The notes under the pieces were generated by a model. That model did no database searches. It saw only the letters and a list, made by a program, of their open reading frames with translations, and was not told the DNA's origin. Shown piece after piece: positions 42,665-51,676 of a DNA stretch of 64,000 bases; within the stretch, counting starts at the first letter, position 1; every line of letters begins with the position of its first letter. The DNA is from Neorhizobium galegae (lineage in GTDB: Bacteria; Pseudomonadota; Alphaproteobacteria; Rhizobiales; Rhizobiaceae). The translations under genes and the position numbers were made by a program. The DNA lies in contig NZ_JAGIPG010000004.1 of assembly GCF_017877055.1 (NCBI RefSeq), positions 434,001 through 498,000 on the forward strand, in the 5' to 3' direction.

Positions 42665-42897
42665 CGAGAGATGTGAATCGATTGCGTCTCACCGATTCAT
42701 TTTCGTGAAGTTCGAACCCGAAAATTTCTGGGCGGGTCCGCCTGCGGCGTACAGCTCTATTCGCCGAGGCGAACGATGCCCTGCGGTCTTCGCCCATTCG
42801 GGTCGCGATCTTCCCGTAAACACCAGGCGCCGTCGGGGCAAACGGGCGTCGATCAATATCCGAGCAAGCCGAGGACATCTCCGCCATAGAATTCTCC
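42665..42897 (-). other. Possible damaged small gene between two minus-strand genes
   Basis: GAGGAGAATTCT, an excellent ribosome site, precedes an ATG at 42887 that opens MAEMSSACSDIDRRPFAPTA and continues without stop through the WGR gene region. The reading looks poorly protein-like after about 40 codons. It may be a real short protein or a frameshifted gene; I cannot decide. Confidence 0.35.
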
Positions 42898-43050
42898 TCA
42901 GTCGTCGGGAAGACCACTGACGTCTCCACTTTCCTTATCGATAAGCGCGCCGTCGGCTTCGCGAACCCACGCCGTGATGCCATGTTTGCGGCATTCCTCG
43001 ATCGCCTCGGCCGCCGTCACCCCTGCTTCGCATGCTTCCCAATATCGCAT
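42898..43050 (-). CDS. Small protein next to traG
   Basis: A 50-residue acidic protein: MRYWEACEAGVTAAEAIEEC, RKHGITAWVREADGALIDKE, SGDVSGLPDD. The ATG is at 43050 and AGGGCGC lies in front of it. It is 15 bases downstream of traG in the same direction, so it is likely co-transcribed. I do not recognise the family. Confidence 0.6.
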   Translation of the reverse strand: MRYWEACEAGVTAAEAIEECRKHGITAWVREADGALIDKESGDVSGLPDD

Positions 43051-43065
43051 CGTTGCGCCCTCGAT

Positions 43066-45009
43066 CTATCGCACAACCGGTTCATGCGTGCCGGAAGAGT
43101 TCTTGTGAAACCGGTTCTCGCCGACACAGGCTTTCATGTCCTCGCGGCGGAACCACACGGCGCGCCCGCATCGAAGGGGTGCATTGCCCGAGGTGAAGAC
43201 GATCTGTTCGTCGGCGCGCATGCGCAGAACCTCATGCGGAAGGATCAACGGCCGGCGGTTGAGTTGCTTCGACCGCGATCTCGACGATCCCTTCAATCCG
43301 GACGAGCGATTGGTTTGGTCGACCTCGACCGTCGTGTCGCCGCAGCGCTTCGAAATGTAGTCGGCGGTATCAGGATCGTTGATCGCCGAAAACGAGATCC
43401 AGGACGCGGATTCGAACCATTTGCTCGTCGCATCTCCCCCGCCATAAGCCTCGCGCATCTGGCCGAGCGACTGGAAGATCATCGCCAGCGTAATACCGTA
43501 TTTGCGGCCTGCGTCTCGGGCGGTTTCGAGGATGCGCAGGTAGCCGAGGCGTGCCACCTCGTCGAGCAGGAAAAGGGTGCGACCCTTCACATCGCCGTTG
43601 CGGTTATAGATCGCGTTCAGCAGCGAACCGATGACGACGCGAGCGAAGCCTGGATGGGCTTCCAGCACTTTCAGATCGAGCGCGATGAAGATGTCCGTCT
43701 CACCGTTTGCGAGATCGTCCGTCGAGAAACTGTCCCCAGAGACCAGAGCGGCATAGTTGGGGTAGGACAGCCAGTGCGTTTCCTTGACTGCATTGGAGTA
43801 GACACCCGAAAATGTCTCCGGCGTCATATTGACGAAGACGGCGACATTTTCCTTCACGAAGTCGGACTCTGACCCTTCGTAGATTTTCGTCAGGCGTGCC
43901 CGGAGCTGCGGTTCGGGTTCGGACAGATTCGCGCGGACCTGGCGCAAGGACTGGTCTTTTTCAGCTGTGTGACCCGACAGGCAGACGTCCGCGATCAGCG
44001 CCGTCAGAAGCTGCATCGCCGACGCCCTGAAGAAGTTGTCGCGGGCGGACGCCGTGCGCGCATTGTCGGTCATGATCCATGTGGCGACGGCGACAATGTC
44101 CTCTTCTTTCGTATTGCCATGACGGCCGATCCAGTCCAGCGCGTTGAAGCCGACACCAGACGCGGTTGGATCGAGCACGATCACCTTCCGGCCCGCCTGG
44201 CGCCGATGCTCGCTGACCATCGGCGCCACCTCGCTTGACGGATCAAGCACAACCAGACCGCCTCCCCATTTGAGCGCGGTCGGGATCGTCACCGAGGTCG
44301 TCTTGAAACCGCCCGAACCGGCAAAGACGATCCCGTGCGACGAGCCGAAGGAACCGTCGAAACAGAGTAGGGGCGCCTTGCCACCGCCGCCCCAGCTTTG
44401 TTTGTCATAGGCCCGGAACGGCAGAGCGGCAACACTATCGCGATCGACGCGATATCGCTCGCCGATGACGATGCCGCCGTCTTCAGGAAAGAGCTTTGCA
44501 GCCTCCTGCATCTTCATCCAGTCGGCCTCGCCGTGGACGGCGCGCCTGCCGGCAATCCGCTTTGGTCCCGCCATTGCGAAAGCGGCATTCCCCTTGATCG
44601 CAACCCGCAAAGCGAAGACGCTTGCGATGAAGCAGACACCAGCGCCAATCATCGTTGCCGGGTCGGCATAGGCGAGAACCGATTGTTTGGGTGGCACGTC
44701 GTTGGCGATAGCAGCCAAGCGAATCGTCTCGCGTGCGATGGCGGTTATGATGACCGCAACGCCACCAGCCAATGCGCTCAGACCGGCCGCCTTGATATTG
44801 GCTGAACCATGGGCGGCGAACAAAGCGACGACGCCGATCGCAGCGCCCACGATATAGGGCAGGGCGAGCCCGCCTCGGCCCAGCATCAGCTTCGCCTGCG
44901 CCGATGTTCCGAGCGCCGCCAGCCGATGTTCAAAGCCTGACATGAGGACCATCGCCGCGACCATGATCGCCGCGGGCAGGATTGCCAGAAGCAGCCTATT
45001 CGCCATCAT
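43066..45009 (-). CDS. traG: Conjugative coupling protein TraG (VirD4 type)
   Basis: A 647-residue type IV coupling protein. The N-terminus has several transmembrane helices ([39 protein letters not shown] and two more). The ATPase has Walker [19 protein letters not shown] near residue 230 and Walker [15 protein letters not shown] near 483. TraG links the relaxosome to the mating channel. It ends a traC-traD-traG operon, with a 14-base overlap with traD. It looks complete. Confidence 0.95.
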   Translation of the reverse strand: MMANRLLLAILPAAIMVAAMVLMSGFEHRLAALGTSAQAKLMLGRGGLALPYIVGAAIGVVALFAAHGSANIKAAGLSALAGGVAVIITAIARETIRLAAIANDVPPKQSVLAYADPATMIGAGVCFIASVFALRVAIKGNAAFAMAGPKRIAGRRAVHGEADWMKMQEAAKLFPEDGGIVIGERYRVDRDSVAALPFRAYDKQSWGGGGKAPLLCFDGSFGSSHGIVFAGSGGFKTTSVTIPTALKWGGGLVVLDPSSEVAPMVSEHRRQAGRKVIVLDPTASGVGFNALDWIGRHGNTKEEDIVAVATWIMTDNARTASARDNFFRASAMQLLTALIADVCLSGHTAEKDQSLRQVRANLSEPEPQLRARLTKIYEGSESDFVKENVAVFVNMTPETFSGVYSNAVKETHWLSYPNYAALVSGDSFSTDDLANGETDIFIALDLKVLEAHPGFARVVIGSLLNAIYNRNGDVKGRTLFLLDEVARLGYLRILETARDAGRKYGITLAMIFQSLGQMREAYGGGDATSKWFESASWISFSAINDPDTADYISKRCGDTTVEVDQTNRSSGLKGSSRSRSKQLNRRPLILPHEVLRMRADEQIVFTSGNAPLRCGRAVWFRREDMKACVGENRFHKNSSGTHEPVVR

Positions 45010-45211
45010 TGCCGAAGGCCTCCGCGCCGATTGCCGATAGCCGGGCCTTCTCAGTTTCGTCGCCCCTGATCCGCTTGCTTGCGTCGAGCAGCAGACCGAG
45101 CAGTAGAGGACGCTTTTCGTAGCGAAGGCCTGCCTTGACGATCAGGCCGCCGAGTTCGATTTTTTCGCGCGTGTCCTTTTTGCGCGCCTCTGTTGTCGTT
45201 GATTTCGCCAT
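44996..45211 (-). CDS. traD: Conjugal transfer protein TraD (Ti type)
   Basis: A 71-residue protein from the ATG at 45211: [57 protein letters not shown]. This is the short TraD of Ti and Sym plasmids, unrelated to the F-plasmid coupling protein of that name. It is thought to act at the oriT. It overlaps traG by 14 bases and starts 4 bases after traC. Confidence 0.9.
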   Translation of the reverse strand: MAKSTTTEARKKDTREKIELGGLIVKAGLRYEKRPLLLGLLLDASKRIRGDETEKARLSAIGAEAFGNDGE

Positions 45212-45215
45212 CCGC

Positions 45216-45512
45216 TCAAATCTCACCAGACCCGCCCGCATCCGCGCCAGGCGACTGCGCCGTGGACGGCTCGCTGCCGCTTCTGCCCTCGCCGGCATTC
45301 TTTCTCCCGGTCGCAGCACCTTTGCCTCCGCGAAACCGCTTTGCGGTCTCCTCGAAGGCCGCCTGAAGCTCGACCTCGTCGATCTCAATCTCCCCGAGGC
45401 CAGCCTTCAGCGCGATACGTCCGATGCGTTCGGCTTCACGGGTCTCTGCCTGCTTGAGCTGGTCCTGCAATCTGGCGATTTCTTCCCTGATCCTCGATGA
45501 CGGCTTCTTCAT
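45216..45512 (-). CDS. traC: Conjugal transfer accessory protein TraC (Ti type)
   Basis: A 98-residue protein from the ATG at 45512, preceded by [54 protein letters not shown] and ETAKRFRGG, then a disordered Ser/Gly-rich end. It is the first gene after the oriT on the minus side, the same arrangement as in Ti plasmids, and probably helps TraA at the nick site. Confidence 0.9.
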   Translation of the reverse strand: MKKPSSRIREEIARLQDQLKQAETREAERIGRIALKAGLGEIEIDEVELQAAFEETAKRFRGGKGAATGRKNAGEGRSGSEPSTAQSPGADAGGSGEI

Positions 45513-45639
45513 TCCGGTCGCTCCTTTGATGTCTGGGCGTTGCGTTCGCGACGCCCAGATTCTCCCGGATGGCCCCAAAAGGACATCTGCAGATCTGCAG
45601 ATCGCCATTGGCGATGCTTTGGTGAATGATCCCGGCCGT

Positions 45640-45700
45640 TCCGAAGGAATGGCTCCAAGGGCGCAATTATACGTCGCGATACGACGTGTTGCTTTCATGC
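45640..45700. other. oriT: Origin of transfer (oriT), Ti/Q type
   Basis: Between the divergent traC and traA lies CCAAGGGCGCAATTATACG (45655-45673), nearly the Ti-plasmid oriT core (GGGCGCACTTATACG), which in turn resembles the RSF1010 nick region. It is followed by an inverted repeat ACGTCG-CGATA-CGACGT (45671-45687). Position, orientation and sequence agree; the exact nick base cannot be read from sequence alone. Confidence 0.8.
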
Positions 45701-45767
45701 CCTGGCGGGGCCATGTGGCCCCCGCCGCTCCGGACGAACGCGGTTCAAACCTGGAGCTTCCTTCGTC

Positions 45768-47465
45768 GTGGCCATCGCCCATTTCTCAGCCAGCATCGTC
45801 AGCCGTGGCTCCGGCCGCAGTGTCGTGCTGTCTGCGGCGTACCGGCACTGTGCAAAGATGGAATACGAGCGTGAAGCCCGCACCATCGATTACACCCGCA
45901 AGCAGGGCCTGCTCCACGAAGAGTTTGTGTTGCCCGCTGGCGCGCCGAAGTGGGTTCGTTCACTTGTCGCTGATCGTTCTGTCTCTGGAGCGTCGGAAGC
46001 CTTCTGGAACAAGGTCGAAGCTTTCGAGAAGCGTGCCGATGCGCAGCTTGCCCGGGACCTGACGATTGCACTGCCGCTGGAACTGTCGTCAGGGCAGAAC
46101 ATCGCCCTGGTCCGGGATTTTGTCGAGAAACACATCCTTGCAATGGGCATTGTGGCGGACTGGGTTTATCACGACAATCCCGGCAACCCGCATATCCATC
46201 TGATGACCACTTTGCGGCCGCTCTCCGAGGACGGCTTTGGGTCGAAGAAAGTCGCGGTCATCGGCGAGGACGGCCAGGCGGTACGAACGAAGTCCGGGAA
46301 GATCCTCTACGAACTCTGGGCCGGGTCGACGGAGGATTTCAATGTGCTGCGCGACGGCTGGTTCGAACGACAGAACCATCATTTGGCGCTTGCCGGGATC
46401 GATCTTCGCATCGATGGACGCTCCTACGAAAAGCAGGGTATCGCTCTTGAGCCCACCATTCATCTCGGCGTCGGGGCCAAGGCGATCGAGCGCAAGGCAG
46501 AGCAACAGGGTGTCCGGCCGGAGCTCGAACGGGTCGAACTGAACGAGCACCGACGCACGGAAAACGCCCGCCGCATTTTGAAGAATCCTGCCATCGTGCT
46601 CGACCTGATCACGCGGGAAAAGAGCGTGTTCGACGAGCGAGACGTCGCCAAGGTCCTGTATCGCTATGTCGACGATCCGAAGCTCTTCCAGCAATTGATG
46701 CTGAAGATCATCCTGAACCCGGATGTGCTGCGGCTGCAACGCGACACCATCGATTTTGCCACGGGCGAGAAGCTGCCCGCGCGTTATTCGACGCGGGCGA
46801 TGATCCGGCTGGAAGCGACGATGGCACGGCAGGCCATATGGCTGTCGGCCAAGGGGACGCATGCCGTCTCTGAGGCTCTACTGAATGCGACCTTAGGGCG
46901 ACATGAACGGCTGTCCGACGAGCAGAAAGCAGCGATCGAGCGCATTGCCGGACCTGCCCGCATCGCTGCCGTCGTCGGCCGCGCCGGGGCCGGCAAGACC
47001 ACGATGATGAAGGCGGCTCGTGAGGCCTGGGAACTGGCCGGATATCGCGTCGTTGGCGGTGCGCTTGCCGGCAAGGCGGCCGAGGGACTGGAGAAGGAAG
47101 CCGGCATTCAGAGCCGGACGCTTGCGTCATGGGAGCTGCGCTGGAGCCGCGGCCGTGACGTTCTGGACGACAAGACGATCTTCGTCATGGACGAGGCCGG
47201 CATGGTTGCCTCGAAACAAATGGCCGGCTTTGTCGATGCAGTGGTAAGAGCAGGTGCGAAGATCGTGCTCGTCGGCGATGCCGAACAGCTCCAGCCGATC
47301 GACGCGGGTGCTGCCTTCCGCGCGATTGTCGATCGCATTGGCTATGCCGAACTCGAAACCATCTATCGCCAGCGCGAGGACTGGATGCGGAAGGCATCGC
47401 TCGATCTGGCACGCGGCAATGTTGAGAAAGCTCTCATTGCCTATCAGGGGTCAGAACAAGATTAG
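45768..47465 (+). CDS. traA: Conjugative relaxase/helicase TraA, C-terminally truncated
   Basis: Starts with GTG (MAIAHFSASIVSRGSGRSVV). The N-terminal MobA/MobL-type relaxase is complete, with the HUH motif in NPGNPHIHLMTTLRP near residue 140. The helicase region begins (GRAGAGKTT near 404, FVMDEAGM near 472, VLVGDAEQLQPID) but the reading enters the repeat at 47447 after EKALIAYQ and stops at 47465. Ti-type TraA is about twice this length, so helicase motifs IV-VI and the C-terminal half are lost. The relaxase part could still nick, but full transfer is unlikely. Confidence 0.88.
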   Translation: MAIAHFSASIVSRGSGRSVVLSAAYRHCAKMEYEREARTIDYTRKQGLLHEEFVLPAGAPKWVRSLVADRSVSGASEAFWNKVEAFEKRADAQLARDLTIALPLELSSGQNIALVRDFVEKHILAMGIVADWVYHDNPGNPHIHLMTTLRPLSEDGFGSKKVAVIGEDGQAVRTKSGKILYELWAGSTEDFNVLRDGWFERQNHHLALAGIDLRIDGRSYEKQGIALEPTIHLGVGAKAIERKAEQQGVRPELERVELNEHRRTENARRILKNPAIVLDLITREKSVFDERDVAKVLYRYVDDPKLFQQLMLKIILNPDVLRLQRDTIDFATGEKLPARYSTRAMIRLEATMARQAIWLSAKGTHAVSEALLNATLGRHERLSDEQKAAIERIAGPARIAAVVGRAGAGKTTMMKAAREAWELAGYRVVGGALAGKAAEGLEKEAGIQSRTLASWELRWSRGRDVLDDKTIFVMDEAGMVASKQMAGFVDAVVRAGAKIVLVGDAEQLQPIDAGAAFRAIVDRIGYAELETIYRQREDWMRKASLDLARGNVEKALIAYQGSEQD

Positions 47466-47640
47466 GGCGAAATCGTACGTTTAGCCGAGGAAGTGATGCG
47501 CGAGATCAATATTCGTCCCCAAAACTGGGTCTTAAATAGCACTTCACCCTAAAATTTCATATTCAGCACAGGCGGCAAACTATGGAAAATATGCGCGAAT
47601 TCGCTTAGCGTACGATTTCGCTCTAATCTTGTTCTGCCCC
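47447..47640. repeat. 33-base inverted repeat pair enclosing about 130 bases
   Basis: The left arm (47447-47479) begins GGGGTCAGAACAAGATTAGG and ends CGAAATCGTACG; the right arm (47609-47640) is its reverse complement with a one-base gap and a change at the GGGC/GAGC position. A third related arm is at 33861. The interior has no gene. It looks like a MITE-type derivative or the two ends of a deleted transposon. Flanking bases (GCCTATCA and ATAAATTG) show no target-site duplication. Confidence 0.8.
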
Positions 47641-48452
47641 ATAAATTGTCGGTCGCACGCTAGGCAAAGCTTCTCGGCTTCAGCCGTGGCAGCGTCTATT
47701 ATCTGCCGCGTCCAGTTTCGGACGGCGATCTGGCTCTGATGCGCCGGATCGACGAACTGCATCTCGATTATCCGTTTGCCGGAAGTCGGATGTTGCAAGG
47801 GCTCTTGAGGGGAGAAGGGCTGGAAACTGGGCGGCTGCACGTCGCCACGCTGATGAAGAAGATGGGCATCGAGGCGATCTACCGTCGCCCGAACACGTCC
47901 AAACCAGCGCCCGGACACAAAATCTATCCCTACCTCCTGCGAAAGCTGGCGGTCACCCGGCCCAACCAGGTGTGGGCAATGGACCTGACATATATTCCGA
48001 TGGCACGCGGTTTTGTCTATCTCTGCGCTGTCGTCGACTGGTTCAGCCGGAGGGTTTTGTCGTGGCGGCTATCAATCACGATGGAAGCCGCTTTCTGCAT
48101 AGAGGCGGTCGAGGAGGCTCTTGTCCGTTATGGCAAGCCCGACATCTCAGCGCGATGCGTGCATCGTCGCGACAACACGGACCAGGGATCGCAGTTCTCA
48201 TCCATGGACTTCACGGCAGTGCTGAAGAAGGCGGAAATCGCCATCTCGATGGACGGCAAGGGCGCATGGCGGGACAACGTCTTTGTCGAGCGGCTCTGGC
48301 GTTCGATCAAATATGAGGAGGTCTACCTCCACGCCTACAAGACCGTGTCCGAGGCCCGTGTTGGCATCGGCCGCTATCTGACCTTTTACAATAGCCGACG
48401 CCCACATTCATCCCTTGACCGGCAGACGCCGGATCAGGCACGCCAGAGTTGA
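47641..48452 (+). mobile_element. IS3-family transposase (orfB) remnant
   Basis: From LGFSRGSVYYLPRPVSDGD the frame gives MRRIDELHLDYPFAGSRMLQ, VWAMDLTYIPMARGFVYLCA, SRRVLSWRLSITMEAAFC, DNTDQGSQFSSMDFTAVLK and NVFVERLWRSIKYEEVYL. The DDE residues (Asp in MDLTYIP, Asp in TDQGSQF, Glu in VERLWRS) are present. A TAG lies in the expected start part (VAR-stop-AKLLG), the upstream orfA is missing, and the C-terminus is cut right after LDRQTPDQA. The element is therefore inactive. Confidence 0.87.
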
Positions 48453-48868
48453 CACCGCCTTCTTGCGATCCTTGTCGCTCAGTCCATCGAGCGTCCGGGT
48501 TTTGAATATCAGGTCGAGCTGTCGGCCCGACGCCGGCACCAGCGTATTGCGGGAGCTCATCATGGTCCTCCTGAGTGATTCTACGTCCACTTCGGAAGAG
48601 TGCCGCCTTCGCACCGCCTGAGACCAGTCTGTTCAGTTCGATCAGCGCCGCAAGATCGACGCGTGCCGTTCCCATGGTCATGCCGCTGCACACCACAGGA
48701 TCGATCATCCAGCCCGAAATCGCGACCACGACACCTGGCGGCCCCAGAACCTTCAAAAACCGACCTGTCGCTCGTTCTTCGACACGGCAAATAGAAACTC
48801 TCTGGCCGAAATACGGATGCCAGCGGTAATAGACCTCGACGTCATCCCCGACATGGGCAGAATGAACG
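48430..48868 (-). mobile_element. Relic of transposon-associated small genes
   Basis: Minus-strand frames give YYRWHPYFGQRVSICRVEER, FLKVLGPPGVVVAISGWMID with HPxFG..., of the DUF5372 type, and an overlapping MMSSRNTLVPASGRQLDLIF then TLDGLSDKDRKKAVSTLACL. As I recall, these two short proteins accompany some recombinase-encoding rhizobial elements. No recombinase or ends are left. The unit abuts the IS3 relic. Confidence 0.5.
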
Positions 48869-48878
48869 GGGCATTACC

Positions 48879-49002
48879 GATGCATCAACCTCGCCCCAGA
48901 AGCGAATCTCTCCCTCTCGGCCGGATTCGGCTACAGCAATCGCATTCTTCCGCTTGGCAACATCGATTCCAACGAACACTTCTCTATAATCTGCCACAGC
49001 TC
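48879..49002 (-). mobile_element. IS110-family transposase N-terminal fragment
   Basis: Read on the minus strand: YREVFVGIDVAKRKNAIAVA and ESGREGEIRFWGEVDAS. This is the start of the DEDD domain of IS110 transposases (VGIDVAK with the first catalytic Asp). Only about 40 codons remain before the sequence changes to the DUF5372-type relic. Confidence 0.8.
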
Positions 49003-49225
49003 GTCCTCCTGTGATGAGGATCGGCTCGGCCTATCCGAGCAACCCTCGGAAGACCAGTGTAGGGCGAGCCACCTCGGCCACGAAGACGGACATACGGTCT
49101 TACGGCCCGCCGTCTTGCGGAAGGCAGAACTCGTCGAGCGGTTCTTCTTCGACGTCGTCTGCCGCCGCGAGATGCAGAACTACGCGGCACGCGGCAAGTG
49201 GGATCGCATGACCTCTTGCGCCGCG

Positions 49226-49888
49226 TCAGCGTCCAAAGAAACGGGTGTGACTGTTGCCGCGCGGGCCGGTGCGGGTGACGGAGCAGGATTGGTCCACCCG
49301 GCTGCAGTTGCGCACCCTCGACGCCGTGTTGCCGCGGGGACCGTCGACCTCGCGAGTCGCGGTGCATTCGCCGTTTGCGCAGGTACGGTTATGGGTGGCC
49401 GTGCCGCCATAGATGCCGGTCGTCGAGCGGGTTGCGGTGCAGGTGCCGTTTGCGCATTCTACCGTCCGGTCGAAGGAATTGACGCGCGGCGCGACAACCG
49501 GCGGGTAATAACGCCAGCTCGAGTACCACGGGTAGCGCACGTAGTAGCGATCCCAATAGGCGCGATTGTAGCCGACGACCACGACGCCGATGCGCGGGGC
49601 AAGGGCCGGCGTCAGCACCACGGGCGCACCGCGATAGACGACCTGGATATAGTTCGCCGAGACCCAGCCTCGCATGGCGCCGAGCCCGATATCGCACCAG
49701 CTATAGCCGTCGAGGCAGCCGTAGGTGGTGATGCGGGCGCCTACCGGTACGACGGTGACGACCGGATAGGCGGTCGAGGGGCCGGCCCTCAGATTGACAT
49801 TGCCGGTGGCGATCGCGGCGGTAGCGGCGGCTGCGACGGATGTCATGCCGGCGAGCATCGCGAGTGCGAGAAGCAGTTTCCTGAACAT
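49226..49888 (-). CDS. Exported SH3-domain protein with Thr/Arg-rich C-terminus
   Basis: A 220-residue protein: signal peptide MFRKLLLALAMLAGMTSVAA, a bacterial SH3 domain (ATGNVNLRAGPSTAYPVVTV, GCLDGYSWCDIGLGAMRGWV, ANYIQVVY) and a C-terminal part with Cys-containing repeats (ECANGTCTATRSTTG, TCANGECTATREVDGP, then VTRTGPRGNSHTR). The SH3 domain probably binds cell-wall material. The last motif is shared with the small protein at 51167-51472, so both may work in the same envelope process. Confidence 0.85.
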   Translation of the reverse strand: MFRKLLLALAMLAGMTSVAAAATAAIATGNVNLRAGPSTAYPVVTVVPVGARITTYGCLDGYSWCDIGLGAMRGWVSANYIQVVYRGAPVVLTPALAPRIGVVVVGYNRAYWDRYYVRYPWYSSWRYYPPVVAPRVNSFDRTVECANGTCTATRSTTGIYGGTATHNRTCANGECTATREVDGPRGNTASRVRNCSRVDQSCSVTRTGPRGNSHTRFFGR

Positions 49889-49914
49889 CGGATTTTCCTT
49901 TCGAAGGTGAGAAT

Positions 49915-50178
49915 TCAGTGCTGCATCACGTCACTCAGCGCCGAGCGGCAGGAGGAGGAGAGCTTTTGCGCATTGTCCCTGAGGCAGGCGGCGATGCGAC
50001 CATCCCCGCGCTCGACGCCGTCGCAATAGGTTTTCAGGTCGGTGCGGCAGGCGCGGGCGACCTTGAACGCCTGCTGCCGCGTTTCGGGCGAGATCTGCAG
50101 CTGGGCCGAGGCCGTGCCGGCGAGCGCAGCAAGGAGGAGGGCAAGCAGGCCTGGGGCAATGAGGAGTTTGCGGATCAT
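49915..50178 (-). CDS. Exported Cys-rich-repeat protein
   Basis: An 87-residue protein: signal peptide (LLIAPGLLALLLAALAGTASA) and one Cys-rich GLG1-type repeat, ARACRTDLKTYCDGVERGDG, IAACLRDNAQKLSSSCRSAL, with four cysteines in the usual spacing. These repeats bind unknown ligands in bacterial periplasms. Its ATG overlaps the stop of the fatty-acid hydroxylase gene, so the two are coupled. Confidence 0.83.
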   Translation of the reverse strand: MIRKLLIAPGLLALLLAALAGTASAQLQISPETRQQAFKVARACRTDLKTYCDGVERGDGRIAACLRDNAQKLSSSCRSALSDVMQH

Positions 50179-51092
50179 GGGGATAGTTCTTCGGTTCTGG
50201 TGGTGGAGTTGTTGTCGGTCGGAAGACTGTCATTTGCAGGTCTTTCGATCGGCCGCGGGGCGGGGCCGACCGGTCCGAACAGCACCCGGAGCTTGGCGGT
50301 CGGGCCGGTTGCGCGGCGGAAATCCCGCCAAAGGATGGCCCATTCGCCAAGCGCGATTCGCCCCGGATTGAGCGAGGCCGGGCGGCCGCGCAGGCCGTAG
50401 CGGAAAGGCTCGGTCTTCGGTGCCTCGGCGAAAGTGCCGAACAGCCGGTCGAAGACGATCAGGATGCCGCCGAAATTCTTGTCGAGGCAGCCGGCATTGG
50501 ACGCGTGGTGCACCCGATGGTGCGCAGGCGTGTTCAGCACCCATTCGAGCGGGCCGAGACGCGGCGAAAGCTCGGTATGGATGAAGAACTGATAGGCGAG
50601 GTTGAGGCCGAGCATGGCGACGATGCCGAGCGGATGGAAGCCTGCCCAAGCAAGCGGCACGAAGAACAGGAAATGGCCGGAAATATTGCCGGTCCAGCCG
50701 AGCCGGATCGCCGCCGTCAGGTTGAGCCTGGTCGGCGAGTGATGCACTGCATGCGTCGCCCAGAGCCAGCGGATGTGATGCGAGGCACGGTGATGCCAAT
50801 AATAGACGAAGTCCACCGCGACGAAGAGCGCCAGCAGCCCGGCCGCCGTCGTGATGTCGATGTCGAACAAACGGTGCCGGTAGGCGAGCATGAACGGCAC
50901 GGCGACGAGGGCAGCTTCGAGAGGGCGCACGAGGCCATGGATCACCGCGACCCCGAAGGACGCCGCCGATTCTTTCAGGTCATGCGTGTCGTGCCTCGCC
51001 AGCCTGCCGATCAGATATTCAAGCAGCATGAAGGAGGCCGCAATGATGAGGATGCCGGCACGCAGCGACGGATCGACGGAACTCTGGAACAT
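50175..51092 (-). CDS. Fatty acid hydroxylase/sterol desaturase family membrane protein
   Basis: A 305-residue di-iron membrane oxygenase from the ATG at 51092. About four hydrophobic helices enclose the histidine motifs DFVYYWHHRASHHIRWLWAT, HAVHHSP and HHRVHHASN, the standard eight-His box set. Such enzymes hydroxylate or desaturate lipid chains; the substrate is unknown. The long in-frame extension to 51323 is not coding. It is followed by the Cys-rich gene with a 4-base overlap. Confidence 0.9.
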   Translation of the reverse strand: MFQSSVDPSLRAGILIIAASFMLLEYLIGRLARHDTHDLKESAASFGVAVIHGLVRPLEAALVAVPFMLAYRHRLFDIDITTAAGLLALFVAVDFVYYWHHRASHHIRWLWATHAVHHSPTRLNLTAAIRLGWTGNISGHFLFFVPLAWAGFHPLGIVAMLGLNLAYQFFIHTELSPRLGPLEWVLNTPAHHRVHHASNAGCLDKNFGGILIVFDRLFGTFAEAPKTEPFRYGLRGRPASLNPGRIALGEWAILWRDFRRATGPTAKLRVLFGPVGPAPRPIERPANDSLPTDNNSTTRTEELSP

Positions 51093-51166
51093 GGGAGAAC
51101 CTCGCGAAAAGGATTGCCCGGCGGCTCGTGCTGGGGGCGGGAAGCCGCCGGGCGCCGCGCCTCGGG

Positions 51167-51472
51167 TCAGTAGCGATGAAAACCGCCCGAGCGGGTAACC
51201 GTGTTGCCGCTCGGGCCGGTCGTGGTCCGGGAGCCGGTGCAATAGCCGCCGTCGCACGAGACCGAGCCGCTGCGCGACGTGCTGTAGCCGTTTGGGCCAG
51301 TGCGATTGATGCTGCGCGAGCAAGAACCGCCTGCGCAGCCGCCGCTCGCATGCACGGAGGCCATGCCGCGTGGGCTGCTAGTCGAGCCGTCGCGGGTCCA
51401 GGCATTTGCCTGACCGACCGAAAGCAGAGCGAAAGTGCCGGCGAGCAGGCCGGCTGTCAGTGTCTTGGTCAT
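51167..51472 (-). CDS. Small exported Ser/Gly/Thr-rich protein
   Basis: A 101-residue protein with a signal peptide (LTAGLLAGTFALLSVGQANA) and a body of short repeats: SINRTGPNGYSTSRSGS and SRTTTGPSGNTVTRSGG. TGPxGxxxTR also occurs in the protein at 49226-49888 (TGPRGNSHTR). Four Cys occur as GGCAGGSC and SCDGGYC. It may be a cell-surface or wall-bound protein. Function unknown. Confidence 0.75.
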   Translation of the reverse strand: MTKTLTAGLLAGTFALLSVGQANAWTRDGSTSSPRGMASVHASGGCAGGSCSRSINRTGPNGYSTSRSGSVSCDGGYCTGSRTTTGPSGNTVTRSGGFHRY

Positions 51473-51676
51473 CGTTTCATCCTCGTTTCGATGTGGATCG
51501 TCGCATCGACGAAAGCGGGGGATCGATCGCCGACGTTAGTGAGGATGGCGGCGCGATGTATGCCGGTTATGTCGCGCCGGTTTCGATTTGTAGGCCTTTG
51601 TCGCCGGTTTGTAGCGTTTTGTATCAACGGCCGGCCGGCTCTTGATTTCGGCAAATCGCTTGTTCATGGTTGTGCC

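Noticed and set aside
41744-42676. A 310-codon plus-strand frame
   Set aside because: It is antisense to the SNase-like and WGR genes, both of which have clear family motifs.
49115-50029. A 304-codon plus-strand frame
   Set aside because: Most of it is antisense to the SH3-domain gene, whose signal peptide and repeats are convincing. The first part (49115-49220) remains unassigned.
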